From Chaetorhynchus papuensis (taxonomy: Eukaryota > Chordata > Aves > Passeriformes > Rhipiduridae): DNA of 64,000 nucleotides. The stretch's first letter is position 1; each line of letters opens with the position of its first letter. Where the stretch lies: assembly GCA_013396525.1 (NCBI GenBank), contig VWYX01000924.1, forward strand, positions 186,001 through 250,000, given 5' to 3'. Both the position numbers and the translations under genes were made by a program. This document shows, piece after piece, positions 34,101 to 46,100 of the stretch. Below the pieces are notes generated by a model. The model made no database searches, was not told where the DNA came from, and saw only the letters and a program-made list of their open reading frames with translations.

Positions 34101-37100
34101 TGTAGGATGCCCATGGAGCAGTGAGCTGTGGTGAGACCCTATAAGTGTGCCACAGGTGTCAGTGCAAGCTGCAAACACATCCCAAGCACTGGATGAAAAC
34201 ACTGGAAAGGGCCCCTGCTGCTTGTACCTGCAGTATCTAAGTAAAGCCAGGTTTGGATGTGTTCACACGAGCCACAGGCACTGCCAATGCTGAGCAAAGG
34301 CTCTCCAGCCTGCTCACGGAGCACTGACAGTCATGGTGCTCACAAGCTACCAGGTTATGGCCAAGAGAGGAGACTGATCACACAGAGACAAGAACATATT
34401 TTCCAATCACATCACAGATTCAAGCAAGGATGGAAGCAGCAAACAAATAAATAAAGTAGAAGGCATTTAAATTTAAATAAATAAAGTAGGGCATTTAAAG
34501 CCCTTCCTGAGCAACCGTGATGCTCAGCAGATTACTATTTGTTCACTTAGACTACACATGGCAACAGTGTTAAAATCATGAAGATGAGACAGTAACAAAA
34601 TATCCTGAAAGAAGCTACTAAATAAAGGCAGCACCAGCAGGGCCCTGTGCAGACTGTGGCTCGCTGTGCTGACAGGAAACATCCCACCAAACTAATGGCA
34701 TAAATTCCCCAAGCACAGCGCTCCAAGCACCTTCTGAGACGTGTCACTGAATCTAGAAAGCTCCATTCCCCTGTGGAATGGGTCAGTATGAAAAGGCCAA
34801 GAGTCTGTTTTGAGTCTCATCGGCTTTCAGTGATATCAACACTGCTGCTGAGTGCCAAACCATGTACTGCCATGGCAGGAGTAGACTCGACACCTCAGTG
34901 ATCAAGTTACTATTGAGTGGCTGGACTAGGGCAGCTACCTGAGGAAGTCCACAGTTCCTGGTTTGTGGCTGGATAGTCTTGGCACAGTCTCTGCTCAGCA
35001 GAACAGCAGTAACTGGCACCAATGTGGAAGGAAACTTGCCCACTTAGCAACTCTGAATGCTCCAGAGAATTGCCTCTTGCTCAGAGACTGGCTGGCATGC
35101 ATCAGTGTATCCCAGGAACAGCTGTGGATGCATCATTCCTGCCTATGTGCCAGTGCACTCAGAGGTTAAAGACAAAGAATGCAGCTCTTACTGCAACCAG
35201 AAGATGCTGGGTGACTCCAAGGAGCCCTAGAGTACAGCTAACATCCTTTCAGGTGACCATTGCCATCCTGGTCTGGGTTTGCACAGCTGCTAGCACAGGA
35301 TCAACACAGCCAGTGTCTAAGCCCTCAGCACTGTGACAGCACAAAACCAGTGGTGGCATGATACTACGTTTTGAATCGTTAGCTATTATTAATTACGAAA
35401 GAAGAAGTAGTTTCTAGAGCTTGACAAACTCTAAGCTCAATATATCCCATGGTATTAGCATCTATGACAGACAGGAAATCTTACTCACAGTTTTCTATTC
35501 ATATTAACACATTTGGCTTTGGGTTTTTCCTCCCATGTTCCACATATATTTCAACACATATATGAAAACAGCTGACTTAAATTCTGCTCTTAATTACTAC
35601 TGGTAATTAGTGAAGGAAGCTGCACTGAGAAGGGCAGGGGTGAACCCTACACAGGAAGGGCCAGTAGAGCTAATCACTTGTGTATTTGACCTCTGAGAGA
35701 GGTGGGAGGTGCAACTGGCTGAGGTCAATAATAGGAAACCACATAAAAATCCAAGTGCATCTCACAGCATGTGTGTTACAGAACAAGTGTTTCTCTTATC
35801 CCCCCAAATAAGGTGCAGGGCCCCTTGCTCCAGAAATGAAGGATAATCTGAGCTTCTACGTGGCTGTGCAACTACAGCATGCCCTTACTGCTCTTGCTGT
35901 ATAAGCTGTTCCCCTGGGCTTTTTTGTCTCCTTTGCTGTAGTTTGCCCACGGTGCAGCTGAGTAGCAGCCCAACTGTTGTTCTGCTTCAGCTGGAGGAAG
36001 AAGAGAAATGGAAAGAGGACCTGGGCTTTTTAGTTCAAAATGAGAACGTGCTGGGGGAAAGAAAGAAGGCAGTGGCCTCAAAGACACCAACTGGGCCTCA
36101 GATGAGTTATCAAGAAGTGTCACACCTTCCCTCCACCTTGACCTCCCCTCCACAAAATTACTTTGCTCAGCGCAACACAAACACGTGCCAAAAGCCAAGC
36201 CCTGTTTATCACACAGGTTACCTTCAGGATCAGGTGAAACTTAAAGAGCTTTGGCAGCTGCTTGGTTCACACTCATTAACTTCTCCTCTCTGGCACTTAT
36301 AAACCTCAGACTTGGCAGAACAAGGGGTAACTGGACCTCGGATTTTACCCAGAAGTGGAAGCACAAGAGGTGAGCTATTTCACAACTCTGTTTAAACAAG
36401 TTCCTGGTTTAGTTTGCCTGTCTAGCCCACAAATATAATAATTATACAACCTATGCTCAAAATGAGGCTGCAAGTGACTTAATAATACAATTCTTTTAAA
36501 CATCTTCACTATCCATCCATCTATTACTGCTATTTTTAATTCTTAATTTCCTTCAGATAGGCCTAAGCAAAAGGATTATTTAATTCTCTGTACAAGTATA
36601 TATACAGCATCAGGAAACATTGTGAGACAGAATTCCAGTGCTGGCTAACATGTTCTGATATGCAGTAACACCACCAAGTAAGATTAAGTTTTCCTACACT
36701 CCAGATTCTTTCCAACCTGTTCCCACAGCTGTTGGATAAAAAGTCTCATAAAGTTTAAATGGAGAAGCACTTGAATCACAATAATTATCTGACAGACCTC
36801 TCTAGAAATCATCTTGTACCAGAAGAGACTGAAATCTCCAACTGCCAGACAAAAATAGCTACTCCTTGGACGAAAACTTGGGGGAAGAAAAGTGCTAAAG
36901 CAAACCTCACCCAAACCATACAATTTTTATTACTTTTTACTGGAAAGGGTGAAAAGCATTTTACCCCGGATTATGCAGCTCAGTATGGGCCTCTAATAAA
37001 AGACTTCACTGCGAAACTGCTGTATGACTGAGTGAAACAATGGCCTCTTTATGAAAATATTTTAAAGACTCCTGAGGGAAATGCGGACGGCTGAAATGCC

Positions 37101-40100
37101 CTCAGTGAAAGGTTCATTGCCATGCTGTGCACTTCTGCTGTGTAATGTTTTACAAGCTGGGCTGCCCTGTGAATGGGGAGAGGTGGTTCTCGGCTGGCAG
37201 AGGCAGCTTGCATAATACCAGACAAGTTAATCGGTAACGAGCAATGCAGGAGACCTTTGTTCCGAGTGTGACACGCACAAATTCCACACTAAGCACATTG
37301 ACGCTTCTGAGAGTTACTCATTGACATGCTTTATTAAATTGCTTGGACTATACCTCCATGCACCAAAAAGGACTCGTTCAACAGAGCTACATCCTTCTGA
37401 TGCCTTCTGTCCTAAACTGGTGCACTTTAACCTCAACCCATGGGTCAGCTCATTACTGTACAGAAGCATTTCCAGGGTGGATGATAGCGAGCACCTTGCA
37501 GCACACCCACATGTCCAGACAGTGGCAGGGGGCAGCCAAGGAGGCAGCACACAGGAAAAGGGCAAGTTGGCAGCCAGCAAAGCACTTCTGTGACAGGAAG
37601 TGGTTATGGGAAGCATGTGTTGTGTTCCCCACTCCGAGGCGAGTGCTCCCCTGTCCACTCTGAACAGCTTGCTAAAATACCACCCTCCCCCCCAGCCTCC
37701 CTGAATAAATGGAAAGGGAAAGGAGACGTAAGATATGCTTCTCCTGGCACTATCTGGAATGCCAGACCATGGACAGCTGGCCTCTAGAAGGTGGAATACA
37801 TACTGCACCAAAAGCTTAGGAGCAGCAGAGCTCTTAACACTCGGCAGAGCGTTCAGTTTATACCAAGTCTGAGGAAAACAATCACGGTTTTCATTGTCCA
37901 CAGCACCTACCTGGACAAAACACATCTGCTGAACTGGACTGTCCTGTCACCACTTACTGTACAACATCACCTCCCATCTCCGGATCCAGGCAGCTGAATT
38001 CCAGTGCCAGTAGCTGATCTGTCCCTAGAAGATATTACTTGTTTGCTTTAGTGCCCTATGAGCAGTAAGCCGGTCTCACTGGTGCAAGGCTGAGCAAAGA
38101 ACAAAGAGCCTCCAGCAGTTTGTTGCACAGCCTGCCAGTCCTCAGCCCTACACTTGAACACCACTGCACAGCTGAAATTCAAAGAAGTGATAGGAGAAAA
38201 ACCAACCATCATGACAGCTCTCTCAGAAGACAGATGAAACCTGCTCTTCTTTGATAACAGCAAAGTCATCCCTCTTTGATAGGTTATTTTCATGTCCGTG
38301 AGTGCCACAAATAGCTCTGAGGCAAGGGAGAAGGCCAGCAAACGATACTCGAGGAGGTCCTCGCTCCTGCCCGGCTGGAAAGCTGCCCGTGGCACTGAAA
38401 ACTGACACGTCTCTCCACGGTGCCGATGCCCAAGGAGGCGCCTGACGGCACCCGGCAGCCATGCGGTGGCACACGCAGCGCCCGGGGGGACACAAGCTTG
38501 GGAAGGCAGCTGGCACATCCCCCACGAAAAGTGGCTTGAGAGATCACCCCCCTGTGCAGTTTTCCCCCTAGCCCGGCAGGCACACAAAGGCACAGGTAAG
38601 CACACGCCCGCAGCAATTGTCACGGTATTGTCCAAGCGTTAGTCATCTCCTAAGAGCGTCTCCCTCGGCAACAGGGAGAAAGCTGTTTCACCCAGAACTC
38701 AAGTTTTATCCATCTCACAGCAAATCCTTTTCCATGTATATCTCGCTCAGGGCAGCATCCTCTCGCTCTGTGTCTAGGTACACACACACAAACACATATA
38801 TGACTATTAAGGACTTTGTAATTGCGCAAGGAAACCCCACGAGACCGACTGATTGCCCCAAAACCATGGCACAGGAACACAAAGCCAGCGTGAGAGGCTC
38901 AGTAGGCTGCACTGCAATGGAGAGACCTTTCAGGTTACCCCAGATGTGTGCATTCTATCATCCCCAGAGTGTTTTTCTGCATTGCAAATGCCCTTGTGGA
39001 ACTGCTCACATACACCAAAAAACCAAAACCAAAAGCCTTGAACTGCACAGTAAGAGCAGCAAGTTACAGGCAGAGTGTGCCAAAACCTAGAAATTCTGGT
39101 TGTGTTATAACTGCAGTTTTAGGCCACCACTTTTTTAATTATGTGGTTTTGTGCATAATCTGCAAGGTACTGAGCCACTTGAGACCCAGGGAACTGAGGT
39201 GTGTGTACAGCACCACCTCCTGTGGGAAGTTTTACTCACTGTACTTCCAGTGATGTGAATGAGGCCTTTATGACTGATTTTTAATTTGCCTTCACTTCTT
39301 TAAAGAGGGACACAAACGGTGAAGTCTGGTAGCCACAATACCTTGTATCACTACTTTGATTAAAAGCAACTCCAGGAATGATCAATTTTAAGGAAACTTG
39401 TTTTGTCTAGACAATGATGATTCATCAGATCCAATGGTTTGCAAGCTTCTATTTCAACAAGATATTTATCAGAAATGTTCCTCAGGTCAAAGATGGTGAG
39501 TTGAGAAACAGAAGCATCTTTCACCACATGTACATGACATACCTCTAATTGCTAAATAGAGCAGTTCCTTGGCATATAAAATATGAATGTTCCAGTCCTG
39601 GCTCTACCTGACTCAGAAGGAACGTGAAAGCAGGTGAGTACTGTAATTGCTTGCTCCAAATAGGACCTGCTTTACATAAAACAGAAAAAAAACTTGACAA
39701 GAGGTAGATCTCTACCTGCTGTGGATGTGGGAAACAAATGCAACCCCCTGCTCTGAATGAATGTCCTACACAACATCAGCTGCTGGTTGAACCTTCAATC
39801 ATGAAACTGCATCATCTCACAAATACTCCATTGCTACCAGTCTCCCTTCTCTACTTCCTCCTTTCTTTCCTCTCGTCATTAAAATGGGAAACCGATGACA
39901 AGGCTGAGAAAATGGACTGTTCTGAGCTATTTGTGTCTATCCATTATCACTTGTAAAAATACATTTTGTACTGATAAAAGGACACACAAGTATATTAAGT
40001 GAATGACAGGAAGTGCCTGACCCAGCAAGTCAAACAACTCATCTAAGAGATTTCAGGGAAATATTCACACTCCTCCTGTATCACTAAACTAGGAATAAAA

Positions 40101-43100
40101 AGAGCACTTACAGCTCTTCAACTGAAAACACACTGATTTTTCTATTGTGACCAGTCACATTTAAAGCTCAACTGCATCTCCCCTCCTCCCTTGAGCCAAA
40201 GTGAGTTATTCATTAATTCTGATATTCTTTAGTCACAGCCTAAAATGTGAAGCAGAACAAAGACAGGAGTTAAGGGTCATACTGGTGGGAGCAAGTGCTC
40301 ATATTTGCTTTTGGGGTTGGTTTGTTTGTTTGAGGGGGTTTTAAGATTAAAAGTGAACTTTCCTTTTTTCAGGTCCCTAGAAAAGAGGTCTAAGAGAAAA
40401 ACACTGAAAAATTGTTGTACTACATTATTTAAATATCGTGTTCTAAACTAGGTGCACAAGCTGACCCTTATTTAGTTAATTAGTCCTTGCTGTTCCCAAG
40501 ACACTGTTGTTCTGTCTCCTTTCACCAAGTACTCCTTGGTCATGATTTTTGGGAGAAAGGTCACAACCTTGCCCTTCCTAGTGACAGTCAATGAAGTGCA
40601 AAACACCAAAGTCACCTAGAGTTTGGCTACTAACTTCAGGAAGCATTTTATCTAATCCTCAATTACCTATCTCATCTCCTCTAAGAAGTCTCCATTTGTG
40701 GACAACGAGACAGCAGCTGCCATTGCAAATTCTTCAAATTTCAGCCAGATCTGAAACTGGGTGATGAAAAATGCAGAGAAGGGTGGAGAAATCTTAAGAT
40801 AAACGGTGTCTGGCACTAAAGATACCCGAGTTCTCAGGACGGCACCAGTGCGTTCCCTCTCCACAGGAACACGCTTCTGTTGTGCTTCCATAAACACTAC
40901 GCATTTAAGGCCTGTCATGGAATACTTGGCCAACCAGGGACCTCCCCTCTCCATTTCCATTTGGTTCCGGAAGTTCAGAAGTGACAAAACCAATTAACCC
41001 ACAAACCAACCCATTCGGCTCTCTCAGCACAAAGTGTCAGCAGCTGCGGTCCCTCCACGGTTCCTCCAGGACGCCCTGGGCACTGCAGGCCCCGCACACA
41101 CCCTGTGTGCACACAGGACAGACACACGGCCACAGCAGCAGCCAGGACTGTGGCAGGGACACCTGCTTTAGCACTAACAGTGTAAATACCCCACACACCA
41201 ACCAGCAGGTACAGCCAAGGCTTTCTTTGTACAGACCCACTGCGCTCAATGCAAAGCATCCACTGCTTTATTTACTCACTAAAGAACATTGAGTGATGGC
41301 CTTTGCAACTGCTGGCTGAACCTGTGCTTGTATTACAGAAGAAACTACAGACTGATGAAGAGCCACATTCTACATACCATTATGCCTATGGTGAAAAAAG
41401 ATCTTAGCTCCCTCTCCCAAAAAAATACAATCAATAAACGACCATTAAAATGATCAGACTGCAACAGGAACTGCACGGTGTGTAGTCAGAGTAATACTAG
41501 ATCAAGACCTTCGCTTATTATTGAGCTGCAGGATTAAAAGGACAAACACACATAATGGGGACCTTAAGAAAGAATGCCAGCCTCAGTTTTTGTTTTGGAG
41601 AAGCAATTCTTGCCTCACTTATTGTAGCTCTAAACTCAATTTAAACAACCAGCAAAATCTGGTTTGCACCAATGTAAAGGTGACAGACTACGGAGAGAGA
41701 GACAGAAAGAGAGAGAGAGACAGAAAATTCTGATGGAGTACTAAAACATTGAGTGTTTGTCTGTTTAATTTTTCCTTTACAGGCTATGCCTTTTGTTCTG
41801 CTGCCACTGGAAAGCCAAGGCTGAGGAACTTCAGGCATGTGGTGAAAAATGTATTTGCTGGTTTAAACCCTAAGGGAACAAACTAAAAGTTGTCAACTTT
41901 TAAGGACATCTTGAAAACACTCAAAAAAGCTGTAACTTTGTTTATACTGGTTGCCATTCTCAGTGTTGAATTTCACTAGTCTGTGCCTTAAACCAGATGC
42001 AATTTCCTAGCAAAAGCACTTTAACCCACAGGTTATTTCATGGAGGGTCACAGTGGTGCAGTTAGCTCTTCCTCACTCTCCTATGACACCACCATTTTGG
42101 CAATGTATAATTATCAAAGTAGGACAATTGCTGCTCCATGATTCTGCCATAGCCTGACAGCAAAACACTCACAAATATGTACAGACAGTAAAATGCAAGC
42201 TGTGCATGCACTGGGAAAGCATCTCCATTGACACAGAGATCCATCTAAGATTACACATCACTTCAACCCCCTGCTATGGACTTTAGTTTTGAGGCACAGA
42301 ATTAAGTGAATGAGCTTGTTCTGGTTCTCATAGTGAGTACTTCTGGCTTTACAAATTCCTTTAATTTAACATTTTCTCATTTTATTGGACTTTAATGAAA
42401 GCATACAAAGCCAAATCAGATAATAATTAGTAAGTTAATATAAAACACAGGAAATATCAACTGATGTACATAAGCATGACTGTCTACAAATATACCTGGT
42501 CCCTATCTGGAGAATTTGAATCCCTAGTGCCTGTAATACTCCAAGCTCCACACAAGCTCATTGTAGAGACAATCTAGATCAGGAGTCATAGTGGTCATCC
42601 AAGAAAGGGCTAAGAAAGTGTCCCTGCAGAAGCACTGTTAGGTGCTGATATTCAGTCCCAAGGACACATTCAGAAAAGGAGAAGACTCTTGAGTTTCATT
42701 ACATCGAATACTTCATTACACTATATTCATTCAAGAAAACTAAATGGATTAATTTTTTTACAGTATCCAAATTAAATGAGTAAAATGCCCTTAATAAACT
42801 CTCTCCTTTTGTGTCTAGTCCGGTCTACAACACAGCTACTGCACACACAAAACATTTACTGGCTTAAAACAGTGTCAAGAAAAGCATTTCACTTTACAGC
42901 TTCCTGTGATATATGAGAACATGTTTGTCTAGCCTTACCTCTAAAAGTCCATCTTCAGGCAGGTCTGTGCAGTGAACAGCATTCTGAATCTTGTCCTTCC
43001 CAAAGACAGCACGCAGAGTTCCGGGTCGGAGGTGACGGGCTAATGCCTATTGAACACAAGCAAACCAGAAGACCTTTGTGAACCACCCTGCTCATTTGTA

Positions 43101-46100
43101 TCATGGATGCAAGAGAATCTTATAAAGTAAAATATTATTATGATACTAAAATATGTGCAGTATATTAAAATATGTGTAGTATATTAAAATACGTGTAGTA
43201 CACTATAAAAGAAAGCACAGATTGAAAGCAGCCCTCAAGAGAAGGAGTTGGGGGTGTTGGTGGATGAGAAGGCTGACATGACCCAGCCACATGCCAAAAG
43301 CAGCGTGGACAGCGGGACAAGGGAGGGGATTATCCCCACCTGCTCCACTCTGGTGAGACCCTACCTGGAGTGCTGCACCCAGCTCTGAGGCCCCCAACAT
43401 AAGAATAGTGTGGACCTGTTGGAGCGAGTCCAGAGGAGGGCCATGAATGGAGCACTTCTCCTATGATGAGAGGCTGAGAGAGTTGGGGTTGTTCAGCCTG
43501 GAGAAGGCTCCAGGGAGACCTTAGAGCAGCCTTCTGGTACCTAAAGAGAGCTACAAGACAGCTAGAGAGTGACCTTACTAGAACATGTGGTAATAGGACA
43601 AGAGTGAATGGCTTTAAACTGAACGGGAGCAGGTTTAGAAAAATATTAGGAAGAAATTCTTTACTTCGAGAGTGGTTAGACACTGTGGGTGCCCAGTCCT
43701 TGGAGGTGTTCAAGGACAGCTTAGATGGGGCTCTCAGTAACCTGGTCTAGAGGAAGTTGTCCCTGGCTGTGGCAGGAGGGGTTGGAACTGAGTTGATTCT
43801 GAAGATCCCTTCCAACCCAAACCATTCTATGATTCTATAGAGAAATTCCAACTCGTAATATACACACAGACAACTGCTGAAAAAAACATAACCAAGACTA
43901 TGAACACCTGCTTGAAATGGGGTTAATCAAGCCATGTTGGGAAGCATAAAGGACCCTTCATATTGCAGATACACCTTCCTGGCACTTGTATTAACACACA
44001 TAATTCATGTTAAGACCTTTGCAGCTCTCAAGCACAGGATGTGCTGTCCTTAGTGAGCAGACACAAACGTGCTGCCTTGCAGATTGCTTCCCTTAACACT
44101 GAGCTACTTGCTTCAGAACCTGACATTTGTGAAGTCCAGCTGCTGAACAACCTCTCAGTCTTCTCCTTTGACACTGTGACTGGTGCCAACATCTGATCCC
44201 CTCTAAGGATCAGTCCAGACTCTACATCTTCCTTTGTTCTTTGAAACTAACATTTCAATACTCTTCTTCTTCGTCTACAATGCCAAATACCTCTTCAGCC
44301 TCTCAGAGGCATTTTTACTACAGCAGACACTCAGGTCCTGAGATAACATTCCTCCCCTACATCTTTACTGTGCTATGTATTTCTCTCATACAGCAGAGGA
44401 CTGCCTTCATCAGCTCTCCCCTCCACCATACTCTTCCTTTCAAGCCACAATGCAGTCCTGCTGTACTTCTCTGCACTATCACCTTCCACTGTTGTCTTTT
44501 AACCCCTTTCCTATGCCACTCATGCACTTGGCCTCTCTTCCCAACACCCTGGAGGCTCTTCTCCAAGTCTATCTCATGCACAGTGAAATTAACCCAGTTT
44601 TCCCTCCTTAAAACCCTTTGGATGTTCTCCCACGAGTGCCTGTGAGGGGACAGGTGGATGACAAGCTCACACTACAGCCACTAAACAAAGAAAAGAATTC
44701 TTTCCTTGCCAACAGACCCTTCATCAGCCCCTTTCTGAATAGGCACTGGGTACATTAGGGTGTAATCACTTTAGAAGTGGCCAGTGGAGTTTCACTGTGC
44801 CACTCCCTGGTGTTTGTTACAGTGTCACAGCTGGAGGTTACTGTTCCCAAAACTGAGTCATCAAACTGGATTGTCCAAGCATTTCTTAACTTTCAGTGTC
44901 AAATGGGTTCGAAGTGACTTCATCAGTAGCTCTTGGCTGACCTGGAAAACCTTGCACAGGTACAAATGAGAACCAGTCCATGATGCACAGTCTCTTCTGG
45001 GATGGCAGTGAATGTTTTAAGCTAGTCCCAAAAGACCTCACAAGAGCATTGTCTGACAACAACACCCTTTGTCCACTTTCCAGCTTCACTCATTTGTCAT
45101 GTAACAAACTAAGACAATTGGACTTTAAGGGCAAGAACTTCTTACAGCTAAGCAAGTCCTAGATATTTTCCTGTCATAACAATTAACCATTATTATGATC
45201 TATTACCCACCTGGAAGACAATTAAACTGCTTAAATGCTTGGAGTGTGTATAACCCAAAACATGATAGAAGGAGAAGTTTCAGTTCCTCACTGTTACTGT
45301 GTGTACATCACAGGTTATACAAGATCTTTTGATATGAATGTCAAGGACATTTGACTAAGACACACTCAACATCAAACGAATTCTGCTTCAGAGGAAAGTT
45401 CAAGAGTTTCACTTTAAAAAAAAAAAAAGCCCCAAGGAGAAAAAAACCCTCCTCTACACGGTCCTCAATAAAGGCTTGAGATAAGGAAGTCTGCTGGAGA
45501 AACAAAAGTCACATGCCAGTTAACTACAGCTATGTGACACTTTAATCAATCCTTCCTTCAAGCAACTGTTGATTGCAGTAACAACTAGCTGTCAGGAAGC
45601 TGACAATAGCACTGGAGCTTTGAAGCATTTTAATGCAAGTTTGGGAATACTAGAAAAAATGATCATGGCTATGAAACCTTTGGAAACAATTTAGAAACAG
45701 CTCAAGTCTAAAAAGCTAAATCTTGGTATTTTATATTCTGTTTACTTCCTCTCCATCAAAAACTCTTTTGCTCAAACTGTTCTGTCCTCCAACAGGTCCC
45801 AGAAACACTGCTTCTTATCAAAATTCCACAAGATTTTCCTTGACTCATCTTCCTCATCAAACCCACTTTTTTTTTTTTTTTTTTCTTCTCTCCTCTTTTG
45901 TTTTTTAAGAGCAGCTACGGTCTCCTGACTTACCATTTGTCCTAAGCTCTCATTTCTACTTCACAACTTCGTAACAAAAGACCTCCTGTTTATTCCTGTG
46001 GACTCACACTGTTACTAACATGGGCAAAAGCTCCTGCTGCTGCACTGTGCAATCTCCCGTTCTTCCTTCAAATTTCAATGCAGGTTGCTTCACATTCTAG

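Larger units (their letters stand above)
28139..42938 (-). other. NME7: NME7 last intron
   Basis: This 14.8-kb intron lies between the two terminal coding exons. It contains an A-rich tract (29,108-29,175), a 30-bp tandem duplication (34,445-34,499), an orphan CpG-dense patch (about 38,340-38,660), a stop-free CpG-retaining stretch (40,667-40,993, minus) and a (GA)n-like tract (41,691-41,727). I recognise no transposon and no known gene in it. The numerous short open frames look like chance. Confidence 0.8.

Noticed and set aside
34934..34995. Minus-strand splice-flanked open segment
   Set aside because: Short, open in two frames, no recognisable sequence and no compatible neighbour exon.
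37314..37925. 203-codon minus-strand frame in the NME7 intron
   Set aside because: No family resemblance and no conserved-looking block. Overlapping plus-strand frames of similar quality suggest chance.
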